Of a stretch of DNA of 5,635 nt, positions 1-5,064 are shown piece after piece (the first letter of the stretch is position 1; each line of letters opens with the position of its first letter). The notes beneath the pieces were generated by a model. It saw only the letters and a list, made by a program, of their open reading frames with translations. It did not search any database and was not told the origin of the DNA. Both the position numbers and the translations under genes were made by a program. The stretch spans positions 1 through 5,635 of the forward strand of contig CAJVCJ010000054.1 of NCBI GenBank assembly GCA_910595855.1, written 5' to 3'. The stretch comes from Candidatus Thioglobus vulcanius. Lineage in GTDB: Bacteria; Pseudomonadota; Gammaproteobacteria; PS1; Pseudothioglobaceae.

Positions 1-252
1 GGCTCCTTGAATGGTGGTTTAGGATTTCTAACAGATACAATCACTTACAACGATTTGGCTGGTGTGGATGCAATCAATGCTAAAAATACACGCTGGACTG
101 CTGATAAATCAAATGTAGGTAGTTACGGTGTTCAATCAATCAAGAATAATGATGGTTTAAAAGTTAGTGTTAGTGCTCAAAAAATTTCTGATGATGCAAA
201 TGACACAACAGCCACTAACGCCAATTACTACAACGAACAACAACTACCATAA
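1..252 (+). CDS. C-terminal end of an exported or surface protein of unknown function (5' partial)
   Basis: The reading frame is open from the first base to a TAA stop at 250-252, so this is the last 83 residues of a gene that begins left of the window. The fragment is polar, rich in Asn, Asp, Ala, Ser and Thr, has no cysteine and no membrane segment, and alternates short hydrophobic and polar stretches as in a beta-rich extracellular protein. A TTG at position 7 lies in frame but is internal, since the frame is open before it and no ribosome site precedes it. The C-terminus ends NEQQLP, close to the NEQLNP end of the next gene, a hint of relatedness too short to prove homology. The SGxYT strand found in the next two proteins is absent. 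I do not recognise the family. Its position beside two secreted-protein genes suggests an envelope role, which is inference. Confidence 0.6.
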   Translation, partial: GSLNGGLGFLTDTITYNDLAGVDAINAKNTRWTADKSNVGSYGVQSIKNNDGLKVSVSAQKISDDANDTTATNANYYNEQQLP

Positions 253-341
253 AGCTTTAAACTCGTAGGCTAGTCTTGATCTTGGCTTATTATGTTTTTT
301 GTGAAATTACCCAGCAGTTACAAAATCATTTAAAATGCCCT

Positions 342-968
342 ATGTTTTTCATAAAACTTAAACACTTTTTAGCAGCTGGCATATTAAGCAGTATCAGTCT
401 TAATAGTGTTGCAAACATTACTGGCAACGATGCAATCATTTTAGACTTTCCGCATCCGCAAGTTATGTCGGTATCGACAGTCACAAACACGGATGACTTT
501 GACGTACAAGGCGAAGTAACTAGAACCTCATTCTGGGAGATTAAATCCAACAATGGAGTTGTTGTGGGTTTTTCTGGCAGTTCTCCTTATGATAATGACG
601 AAAATGAAAATCCAAATATTCCACGATTTTTTAAACAAGAAGTCAATGCAAGGGGTGAATTAATAACAGACGAATATGACTATTTGCAAACTAGATTTGG
701 CGCTGCAATTAGCAACCACGATAGTACCGAAAAAGGTAATAGCAATTTGTGGGGTGGTGGCAATACCCCTAATAGTACACCAACAGTTTTAACCGAATCA
801 GGCTTAGACTCTCCTTATGGTTATTGGGGTACTATTATGCCCAATGATGCGGGTGATTTTAGCTTGTCACTATATTCTAAAGGCTCTGTCGTTGGTAGCG
901 TGCAATCTGGCACCTATACATTGGAAGTTGTACTAAACATCTCCACTAACGAACAACTCAACCCATGA
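342..968 (+). CDS. Secreted beta-rich protein of unknown family, paralogue of the next gene
   Basis: This encodes a 208-residue protein. The ATG at 342 is chosen because it opens directly onto a signal peptide (basic FIKLKH, hydrophobic core, likely cleavage after SVA at residue 24). The frame extends upstream to a TTG at 276, but that would bury the signal 22 residues in. No Shine-Dalgarno sequence is visible before 342. The mature part has no cysteine and is rich in Asn, Ser, Gly and Asp. It shares with the next gene, at similar spacing, FSGSS (77-81), EVNARGE (100-106), YDYLQT (112-117), ISN (123-125) and the terminal SGTYTLEVVLNIS (189-201). The GxYT plus alternating hydrophobic ending resembles the last strand of fimbrial or WxL-like Ig-type subunits, but that is a shape resemblance only. 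It may be a surface subunit or a substrate of the secretin cluster on the opposite strand. Function unknown. Confidence 0.75.
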   Translation: MFFIKLKHFLAAGILSSISLNSVANITGNDAIILDFPHPQVMSVSTVTNTDDFDVQGEVTRTSFWEIKSNNGVVVGFSGSSPYDNDENENPNIPRFFKQEVNARGELITDEYDYLQTRFGAAISNHDSTEKGNSNLWGGGNTPNSTPTVLTESGLDSPYGYWGTIMPNDAGDFSLSLYSKGSVVGSVQSGTYTLEVVLNISTNEQLNP

Positions 969-1013
969 GTCTTATTTTGAACTTCATTCATAAACAACCT
1001 TTAAGTATTTATA

Positions 1014-1040
1014 TTGGCTTATTGGGTGATGATATAAAAT
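1014..1040 (+). promoter_or_regulatory. Weak candidate promoter before the 312-residue secreted protein gene
   Basis: TTGGCT at 1014-1019 could act as a -35 element, and TAAAAT at 1035-1040 (overlapping TATAAA at 1033-1038) as a -10 element. The spacer of about 13-15 bases is shorter than ideal. If used, transcription would begin at or just before the ATG at 1047, giving a leaderless or nearly leaderless mRNA. That would fit the absence of a Shine-Dalgarno sequence there. The ten bases TTGGCTTATT at 1014-1023 also occur at 282-291 upstream of the previous gene. In AT-rich intergenic DNA such matches are easy to find, so this is a weak call. Confidence 0.22.
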
Positions 1041-1046
1041 AACACC

Positions 1047-1985
1047 ATGTCAATTATTAAAAAAATAATTCTTATATTCTTATCAGTACTTAGCTTTAAT
1101 GCTTGGGCTTATGTTTGCCAGCCATCCGATGCATATGGCTATGACGGCTATGACAGTGACACCATGTATGATGATTATTATGTGTACAACTCTTCAATTT
1201 ATCAAAAATACAATATTGTGCAAAACTCTGTTGGTGATTTTCAACAAGAATATTGGTGCCTATATACTAACCTTACAGAAAAAGAATCACATGAAAACAG
1301 TTGTACTCACTTAAGCAGCTCCACTCGCCCTGTTTGTCCAATTAATATAGGTGGCCTTTTAAATGACGGCGCAACGAATACCACCGTCTATCAAGACCCA
1401 ATTGATACGCTTACCTGTGATATCGAAAGCGTTTGCTTAAACATCCCGCAAACACTTTCGGTTAGCATTGGCGAAGGCGGTTACGATGCCAATAGTAAAA
1501 ACAGTTTAGGTGTTTTTCTGGTTGAAAGTAATGGCTGGGTAGATTTTGATTTTTCAGGTAGCTCGTATGATGAACTGGGTAATTTGATAAACACGCCTTA
1601 TTTCCATAAAGCCGAGGTTAATGCCAAAGGAGAAGTGATACCTTCACGCTATGACACGCTTAATACTGCAATTGGTGTCAGGGTTAGTAATGCTGAATTA
1701 CTCAAACAACTCACCTTAACAACACCATCGTTCAATAGCTGGAAATTGGGTTCTGACAATTACGGTGCTGAAGCAGCTCAACCGCTTGGCACACCAGAAA
1801 ACTTCATAACCCCTATGACAAATACCAACAGCCCTGGATATGCTATCGGTGCGTTTTCACCTATTGGTTTGGGTGATCAGGCCGCTGAAGTATTGGTTTA
1901 CACAACAGCTAGCGGCCTCTACGCTGAACAATCTGGCCAATACACGATGAATATCGTGCTTAATGTAACGGCACGTGAGAACTAA
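1047..1985 (+). CDS. Secreted protein with Tyr/Asp-rich, six-cysteine N-terminal extension and shared C-terminal domain
   Basis: This encodes a 312-residue protein. The ATG at 1047 opens onto a clear signal peptide (MSIIKK, hydrophobic core, likely cleavage after AWA at residue 21). No Shine-Dalgarno sequence is visible. The mature protein has two parts. Residues 22-132 are specific to it: a Tyr/Asp-rich stretch (about 30-55, with GYD repeats) and six cysteines (24, 71, 86, 97, 124, 130), an even number suited to three disulfides in the periplasm. From about 133 it parallels the preceding gene: FSGSS (169-173), EVNAKGEVI (190-198), YDTLNT (202-207), VSN (213-215) and the ending SGQYTMNIVLNV (296-307). 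The pair look like an old tandem duplication with an N-terminal domain gained or lost. A tip or adhesin role for the longer form, with the shorter as a repeating subunit, is one possibility but is inference. The family is not recognised. Confidence 0.8.
   Translation: MSIIKKIILIFLSVLSFNAWAYVCQPSDAYGYDGYDSDTMYDDYYVYNSSIYQKYNIVQNSVGDFQQEYWCLYTNLTEKESHENSCTHLSSSTRPVCPINIGGLLNDGATNTTVYQDPIDTLTCDIESVCLNIPQTLSVSIGEGGYDANSKNSLGVFLVESNGWVDFDFSGSSYDELGNLINTPYFHKAEVNAKGEVIPSRYDTLNTAIGVRVSNAELLKQLTLTTPSFNSWKLGSDNYGAEAAQPLGTPENFITPMTNTNSPGYAIGAFSPIGLGDQAAEVLVYTTASGLYAEQSGQYTMNIVLNVTAREN
1137..1154 (+). repeat. Two tandem copies of a 9-bp unit encoding Gly-Tyr-Asp
   Basis: GGCTATGAC occurs twice head to tail, with a related TATGGC-like unit just before it. 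It encodes GYDGYD at residues 31-36 of the six-cysteine secreted protein and begins its Tyr/Asp-rich stretch. The exact DNA identity suggests a recent slippage duplication within a low-complexity segment. Confidence 0.6.
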
Positions 1986-2056
1986 CGCGACACTTTAACA
2001 GAAGCTGTAAAGTAAAAAAAATACTGATTTTAATTAAGTGTTAGCCAAAAAGACGC
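1986..2056. other. Convergent intergenic gap with a short imperfect hairpin, no canonical terminator
   Basis: This 71-bp gap separates the stop of the plus-strand secreted protein from the stop of the minus-strand operon. It contains ACTTTAACAG at 1992-2001 and CTGTAAAGT at 2005-2013, which pair as nine base pairs with one bulged A around a 3-base loop. Eight A residues follow at 2014-2021. Seen from the plus strand the hairpin is followed by A rather than T. Seen from the minus strand the T run comes before the hairpin. Neither orientation therefore gives a classic Rho-independent terminator. A second weak pairing (TAAGTGT 2035-2041 with ACGCTTA 2053-2059) includes a wobble pair. It may still help separate converging transcripts. 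Confidence 0.3.
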
Positions 2057-2857
2057 TTACGGAATTTTGAAGCTTATTTTTTTACTGGTACGGCCACCAA
2101 CATAAGAAAATCGCGCCTCAGCTTGTATTTTTTTATTGGCATATCGATCAGATTTAGCCCATGTAGCTACGAAATAGCGCTCACCTTGAGGCAGTATCAA
2201 GCCACTACCAGATTCAAGCATTAAACGCCCTATTACTTTTTTGTTGTGGCGTAACAACACATCGCCAGTAACATTAACATGGGTTGTGCCTATATTTTTC
2301 AAAACAAAACGCAGTTTAAAAGGTTTTTCTTTTGTGTAAGGTGCTTTATTAACAGCCCCTTTAAGCACTTTAACTTTACGTTTACCAGATCTAGAAATTT
2401 CACCAATGAACAACACTGGCAATTGGCCGCCAATGGTCATAACATTCTGAATGCCTTTGGATTTACGTTTTAACTTAGGTGCGCTGGTATTAAAGACAAC
2501 AGCAAAATAGCCGCCGCCAGGTTTACCTCTAGGAGTTTTTAAGGTGACATGTATTTTTTTTGATTGTTTTGCACCAACCTTAAAATTGTTTTTATCGATT
2601 GCTACAAATCGGGCCCATTGCCCCGTGTTATTAGACTTGTTAGTAATGACTGGGACACCCTTCTTATCAAGGTTAAAATCCATTATTTGAATATCAGCCT
2701 TGAGAGAGTTATCACCTTGATTAATAAAGGTTAAATCAAATGCTTTAATTCCGCCTTGAACAGTCTCATACTTAATAATACTTGGTGACACACTAAAACT
2801 CATCATTCCCGCATAAGCAGTCATTGGCAGAAGCAAGATCAGCAATAACATTCTCAT
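2057..2857 (-). CDS. Periplasmic two-domain chaperone-like protein (PapD/DUF916-like Ig fold)
   Basis: This encodes a 266-residue exported protein and is the last gene of the minus-strand cluster. Its ATG overlaps the TGA of the gene before it as ATGA, implying translational coupling. A signal peptide (MRMLLLILLLPM) is likely cut after AYA at residue 16. Domain 1 (about 17-125) starts FSVSPSIIKYE, continues with a DLTFINQGDNSLKADIQIMDF strand pair, and ends KPGGGYFAVVF (112-122). This order is typical of Ig-like modules in DUF916-type WxL-interacting proteins and, more distantly, PapD-like pilus chaperones. Domain 2 (about 150-266) contains LRFVLKNIGTTHVNVTGDV and SGLILPQGERYFVATW, again a chaperone-like beta sandwich. 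The protein is strongly basic, with many Lys and Arg and no cysteine in the mature part. There is no C-terminal membrane anchor, unlike Gram-positive WxL-interacting proteins. It probably binds the exported subunits encoded nearby, which is inference. The family assignment rests on motif shape and is only moderately sure. Confidence 0.72.
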   Translation of the reverse strand: MRMLLLILLLPMTAYAGMMSFSVSPSIIKYETVQGGIKAFDLTFINQGDNSLKADIQIMDFNLDKKGVPVITNKSNNTGQWARFVAIDKNNFKVGAKQSKKIHVTLKTPRGKPGGGYFAVVFNTSAPKLKRKSKGIQNVMTIGGQLPVLFIGEISRSGKRKVKVLKGAVNKAPYTKEKPFKLRFVLKNIGTTHVNVTGDVLLRHNKKVIGRLMLESGSGLILPQGERYFVATWAKSDRYANKKIQAEARFSYVGGRTSKKISFKIP

Positions 2858-3354
2858 GGTAGTGTATTACTCACAAACTTAAAATTAGCCAAATATTGCC
2901 CAGGCTTTTGAGTTGGGTTGGTTTTTATAACAAACAGTAATACATGCTTTTTTAACAAGCCACGATCTTCAGGATCAAGTATAGCAAGATCTTTTTTAGC
3001 AGTAACAAGCGCGTTGCCATTGTGTGATATATAAATGGAATCAGTTGCAATGGTATCTATTTTGTTAGTAGATATAAGATTATTAACACGCAAAGAAACG
3101 ATACGGCTAACATCGTTTGTTTGTAGTTCTACATATAAGCCGTAAGGCAATAAGACCCAGCCAGGCTTTAGTTTAATCTTGTTTTTCATTTGCTGATAGT
3201 GCAAATCATCAACTTCTATTCTGTGCCATTGCATTTGCATACTAGCATGAATATCAGCCTGCACTTGCATGTCAACACTCTTAGTACCGCTTGCGTTAGT
3301 CAGTGCAGGTAGTACACACAATAGCCATACGAAAATTTTAAAATTTATTGGCAT
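2854..3354 (-). CDS. Exported single-domain Ig-like protein, third member of a tandem family
   Basis: This encodes a 166-residue protein. The ATG at 3354 is preferred, lying 5 bases after the previous stop. A TTG at 3363 is also in frame and would add three residues, but it overlaps that stop. No Shine-Dalgarno sequence is seen for either, so translation probably depends on coupling. The signal peptide (INFKIFVWLLCVLPALTNA) is likely cut after residue 21. The mature part has strands around GLYVELQTND, a DSIYISH segment and the C-terminal QKPGQYLANFKFVSN (149-163). This matches the pattern of its two upstream neighbours: a D/E-[RS]-[LVI]-[SY] strand, a short polar loop with an I-L turn, then PGxY and an alternating strand. 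With this start its length equals that of its immediate neighbour, and the PG falls at 151-152 in both. Likely a periplasmic or surface structural component. Function unknown. Confidence 0.78.
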   Translation of the reverse strand: MPINFKIFVWLLCVLPALTNASGTKSVDMQVQADIHASMQMQWHRIEVDDLHYQQMKNKIKLKPGWVLLPYGLYVELQTNDVSRIVSLRVNNLISTNKIDTIATDSIYISHNGNALVTAKKDLAILDPEDRGLLKKHVLLFVIKTNPTQKPGQYLANFKFVSNTLP

Positions 3355-3359
3355 TTTAT

Positions 3360-3860
3360 TCAAGGGTTATTAAGAAAAGCAATGGTAACCTTGCCTTTAT
3401 ATATGCCAGGTGTATCCTGCCAAGTAGTTGTCAAACGAAAGCTTAGCTTAACCGGCTCAGGCTCTTGATCGATTACACCTTGCAAAAATAAAACATTATT
3501 CTTAAGCGGTAGAAATTGCTTCGAATCATTAATAGCAAAAGACAAGCGCTCAGCCGGTAAGTCAGCAACTCCAAAATCATTATGCACTAGACTCGATGCT
3601 TGGGCGAAAGCACTCCAGGTTGATTGATTAGAGTCAACAGTTAATGTCACTACATCGGTTGAGATGTAAGCGCCAGGAGTTCCTAACACACTAAAGGAAA
3701 GCTCATTAGTGGATACCGACACCGTCGTATATGGAGCAACGACTGCATTTACATTAAGTGAAGCCACTTCTTGCATGTCGGTATCAATAGCTGAGTGAGT
3801 GTTGCTAATTATTGAAATAAATAGCAATACTAATAAAGTTTTAATTTTTTTGATATTCAT
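3360..3860 (-). CDS. Exported single-domain Ig-like protein, second member of a tandem family
   Basis: This encodes a 166-residue protein. The ATG at 3860 lies 12 bases after the preceding stop, with only a weak GGA as possible ribosome site, and opens onto a signal peptide (MNIKKIKTLLVLLFISIISN) likely cut after THS at residue 23. The mature protein begins with a stretch of alternating hydrophobic residues (SLNVNAVVAPYTTVSVS). It then has VVTLTVDSNQSTWSAFAQA, an ERLSFAI strand and the ending TTTWQDTPGIYKGKVTIAFL (144-163). The TWxDxPGxYxG motif is almost the same as TWYDVPGVYSG in the N-terminal domain of the upstream protein, and the VTLTVDSN...W pattern parallels that protein's C-terminal domain. 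There are no cysteines. It is probably a beta-sandwich subunit or scaffold working with the chaperone-like protein and secretin. No named family is recognised with confidence. Confidence 0.78.
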   Translation of the reverse strand: MNIKKIKTLLVLLFISIISNTHSAIDTDMQEVASLNVNAVVAPYTTVSVSTNELSFSVLGTPGAYISTDVVTLTVDSNQSTWSAFAQASSLVHNDFGVADLPAERLSFAINDSKQFLPLKNNVLFLQGVIDQEPEPVKLSFRLTTTWQDTPGIYKGKVTIAFLNNP

Positions 3861-3872
3861 ACAGCTATCCGA

Positions 3873-4724
3873 TTACTTGTTAGCCACAAAAAATTTAATT
3901 CTTCCGAGATAATTTCCAGCCTTATCTAAACGCTTAGAGTTCACCATAAATTCCAATGTCGCAATGTCGCTCGGTGGCGTAGCCTGGCCAGAAAGTATTT
4001 CAGCTGGTCTAGCCAATGACACCCAAGGCTTAGGATTTAAACTGTCTTTAATTCGAACATAGACTCTATCATTTGCAACTTGCCTATCAGTTGAATTGTT
4101 AAGATTTTCAGCCGAAATATACAAACTCCAACGAGGCTTGTTACTTGCAAACGACAGTGCAACTTCCCGAATAACAGGCGTATTAAAGCTTGAAGTGGCA
4201 ATGCTAAATTGTGCTGGATTCAAAGAAAGAGAGGTTTTTGGACTGACAATAACCTGAATTGGCACTTCTGGCAAAGGCTCTAACTTATAAGAGTTAATCC
4301 GTTCATTGGCGTTAATGTTAGCCGTTAACAAGCCAGAATACACACCGGGAACATCGTACCAGGTTGGCTTAAACTCAAACATAGTTGTTACTGAATTAGA
4401 TTTTTCTTTGCCAGATAGAATAGCCCTATACCGATCCAATGAAGAAAAGCCGTTTGTATAATAGTTTTTTAACTTTAATTTAGACTTATCAACATCAGAC
4501 CCATTTACCCTGAATGACGACAGTTGATAATATACTGGCGTTGTCTCACTGGCATCAGGTAAAAATGAAACCAAACCCTGGGATACATTATCAGGATAAG
4601 TAGTAAGATTCAAGCCGGTTACTGGAAAAACCACAACCTTAGAAAAAACCTGACTAGAAAATAATACTAGCCAAGTGCATAATAATCTAAAAATCTTAGA
4701 AGTCATCCTCTTGAGCAGCCTCAT
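3873..4724 (-). CDS. Exported protein with two Ig-like PGxYxG domains, first member of a tandem family
   Basis: This encodes about 283 residues from the ATG at 4724. The frame is open to an ATG at 4772, but the first 16 residues of that version (MVMQLQVTKVEMKVEM) arise from the acidic-tail repeat of the overlapping gene and would sit before the signal peptide. ATG 4727 and ATG 4706 are other candidates; 4724 has an AGGTGGAG ribosome site close upstream. The signal peptide (MRLLKRMTSKIFRLLCTWLV) is likely cut after VFS at residue 28. Domain 1 (about 29-140) ends ILSGKEK then FKPTWYDVPGVYSG (118-131). Domain 2 (about 155-283) has ALSFASNKPRWSLYISAENL, DRVYVRI, EILSG and KAGNYLGRIKFFVA (268-281). 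The repeated ILSG and G-x-Y-x-G order shows internal duplication. The PG of domain 1 is AG in domain 2. Likely a periplasmic or surface component of the secretin-linked assembly. Function inferred from context only. Confidence 0.75.
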   Translation of the reverse strand: MRLLKRMTSKIFRLLCTWLVLFSSQVFSKVVVFPVTGLNLTTYPDNVSQGLVSFLPDASETTPVYYQLSSFRVNGSDVDKSKLKLKNYYTNGFSSLDRYRAILSGKEKSNSVTTMFEFKPTWYDVPGVYSGLLTANINANERINSYKLEPLPEVPIQVIVSPKTSLSLNPAQFSIATSSFNTPVIREVALSFASNKPRWSLYISAENLNNSTDRQVANDRVYVRIKDSLNPKPWVSLARPAEILSGQATPPSDIATLEFMVNSKRLDKAGNYLGRIKFFVANK

Positions 4725-5064
4725 CATCTCCACCTTCATCTCCACCTTCGTCACCTGCAGCTGCATTACCACCCTTAAGCTCCTCTAGTATTTTTTGGTT
4801 TTTTTCTGAGATAGCACTTGCATTTTCAGCCATTTCTCTAGCCAATCGTGCAGTGTCGAGTGTTTCGCTCAAACCCTGGATAATCGCTTGATTCATACCA
4901 TCTAAACGACCTGAAATAATCGAAAGTTGCCTTAGGTATTGTGCGCTTAATTTAGACTCTTTTTGTAAGACAACTTTTTCAGCTGTATTTTTTTGAGCCA
5001 ATTCATTGGTACAGCCAGATAATCCGATGATCATCATTAGGCCAATTATTATTTTATTATTCAT
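4696..5064 (-). CDS. Small outer-membrane-type lipoprotein with coiled coil and acidic tail
   Basis: This encodes a 122-residue protein. Its ATG shares a base with the secretin stop (TAATG), so translation is probably coupled. A lipoprotein signal (MNNKIIIGLMMIIG) ends in the lipobox LSGC with the lipidated Cys at 18. The following Thr is not the Asp that marks inner-membrane retention in enterobacteria, so outer-membrane sorting is expected. Residues about 25-97 are heptad-like and probably helical or coiled coil (QYLRQLSIISGRLDGMNQAI, then LARE and EKNQKILEEL). Residues 98-122 are Gly, Ala, Asp and Glu rich (GDEGGDEGGDDEAAQEDDF). Immediately following a secretin, it could act as a pilotin-like or accessory lipoprotein stabilising the channel. 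It does not resemble the known pilotin folds by eye, and that role is inference. The 3' end overlaps the next gene by about 29 bases. Confidence 0.85.
   Translation of the reverse strand: MNNKIIIGLMMIIGLSGCTNELAQKNTAEKVVLQKESKLSAQYLRQLSIISGRLDGMNQAIIQGLSETLDTARLAREMAENASAISEKNQKILEELKGGNAAAGDEGGDEGGDDEAAQEDDF
4726..4749 (-). repeat. Two tandem copies of a 12-bp unit in the lipoprotein acidic tail
   Basis: On the coding strand GAAGGTGGAGAT occurs twice in direct succession and encodes EGGDEGGD in the lipoprotein tail. In the overlapping +1-type frame the same bases supply repeated ATG codons and AGGTGGAG ribosome-site-like sequences just before the downstream gene. The repeat therefore serves two frames and could vary in copy number by slippage without breaking either frame. 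Confidence 0.6.
4728..4737 (-). promoter_or_regulatory. Probable ribosome binding site for the two-domain Ig-like protein gene
   Basis: GAAGGTGGAG on the minus strand lies directly before two consecutive ATG codons (4727 and 4724). The AGG core is 5 bases from the first and 8 from the second, while the GGAG core is 0 and 3. This is the most purine-rich ribosome-site-like sequence before any start in the cluster and favours the start at 4724 or 4727 over the ATG at 4706. An identical repeat copy 12 bases upstream precedes an additional in-frame ATG (4739), so the start is not certain. Confidence 0.4.

Noticed and set aside
250..259. Perfect 10-base palindrome TAAAGCTTTA over the first stop codon
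   Set aside because: It is too short and AT-rich to form a stable terminator or a convincing operator, and is not repeated elsewhere in the window.
276..341. In-frame upstream extension of the 208-residue secreted protein to a TTG start
   Set aside because: It would place 22 polar or aromatic residues before a well-formed signal peptide, and no ribosome site supports the TTG.
326..553. Minus-strand open frame of 75 codons
   Set aside because: It lies entirely antisense to the secreted protein gene and its upstream gap, shows no ribosome site or family motif, and is a shadow frame.
1099..1314. Plus-strand open frame of 71 codons
   Set aside because: It is an out-of-frame reading of the Tyr/Asp-rich part of the 312-residue protein, where repeated TATGAC produces Met-rich nonsense.
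1992..2021. Hairpin beside an A/T run as a Rho-independent terminator
   Set aside because: The homopolymer is on the wrong side for both directions: A follows the stem on the plus strand, and on the minus strand the T run precedes the stem. The stem is also A/T-rich with a bulge.
2279..2473. Plus-strand open frame of 64 codons
   Set aside because: It is antisense to the chaperone-like gene, Phe/Asn-rich because of reverse-complemented Lys codons, and lacks a plausible start context.
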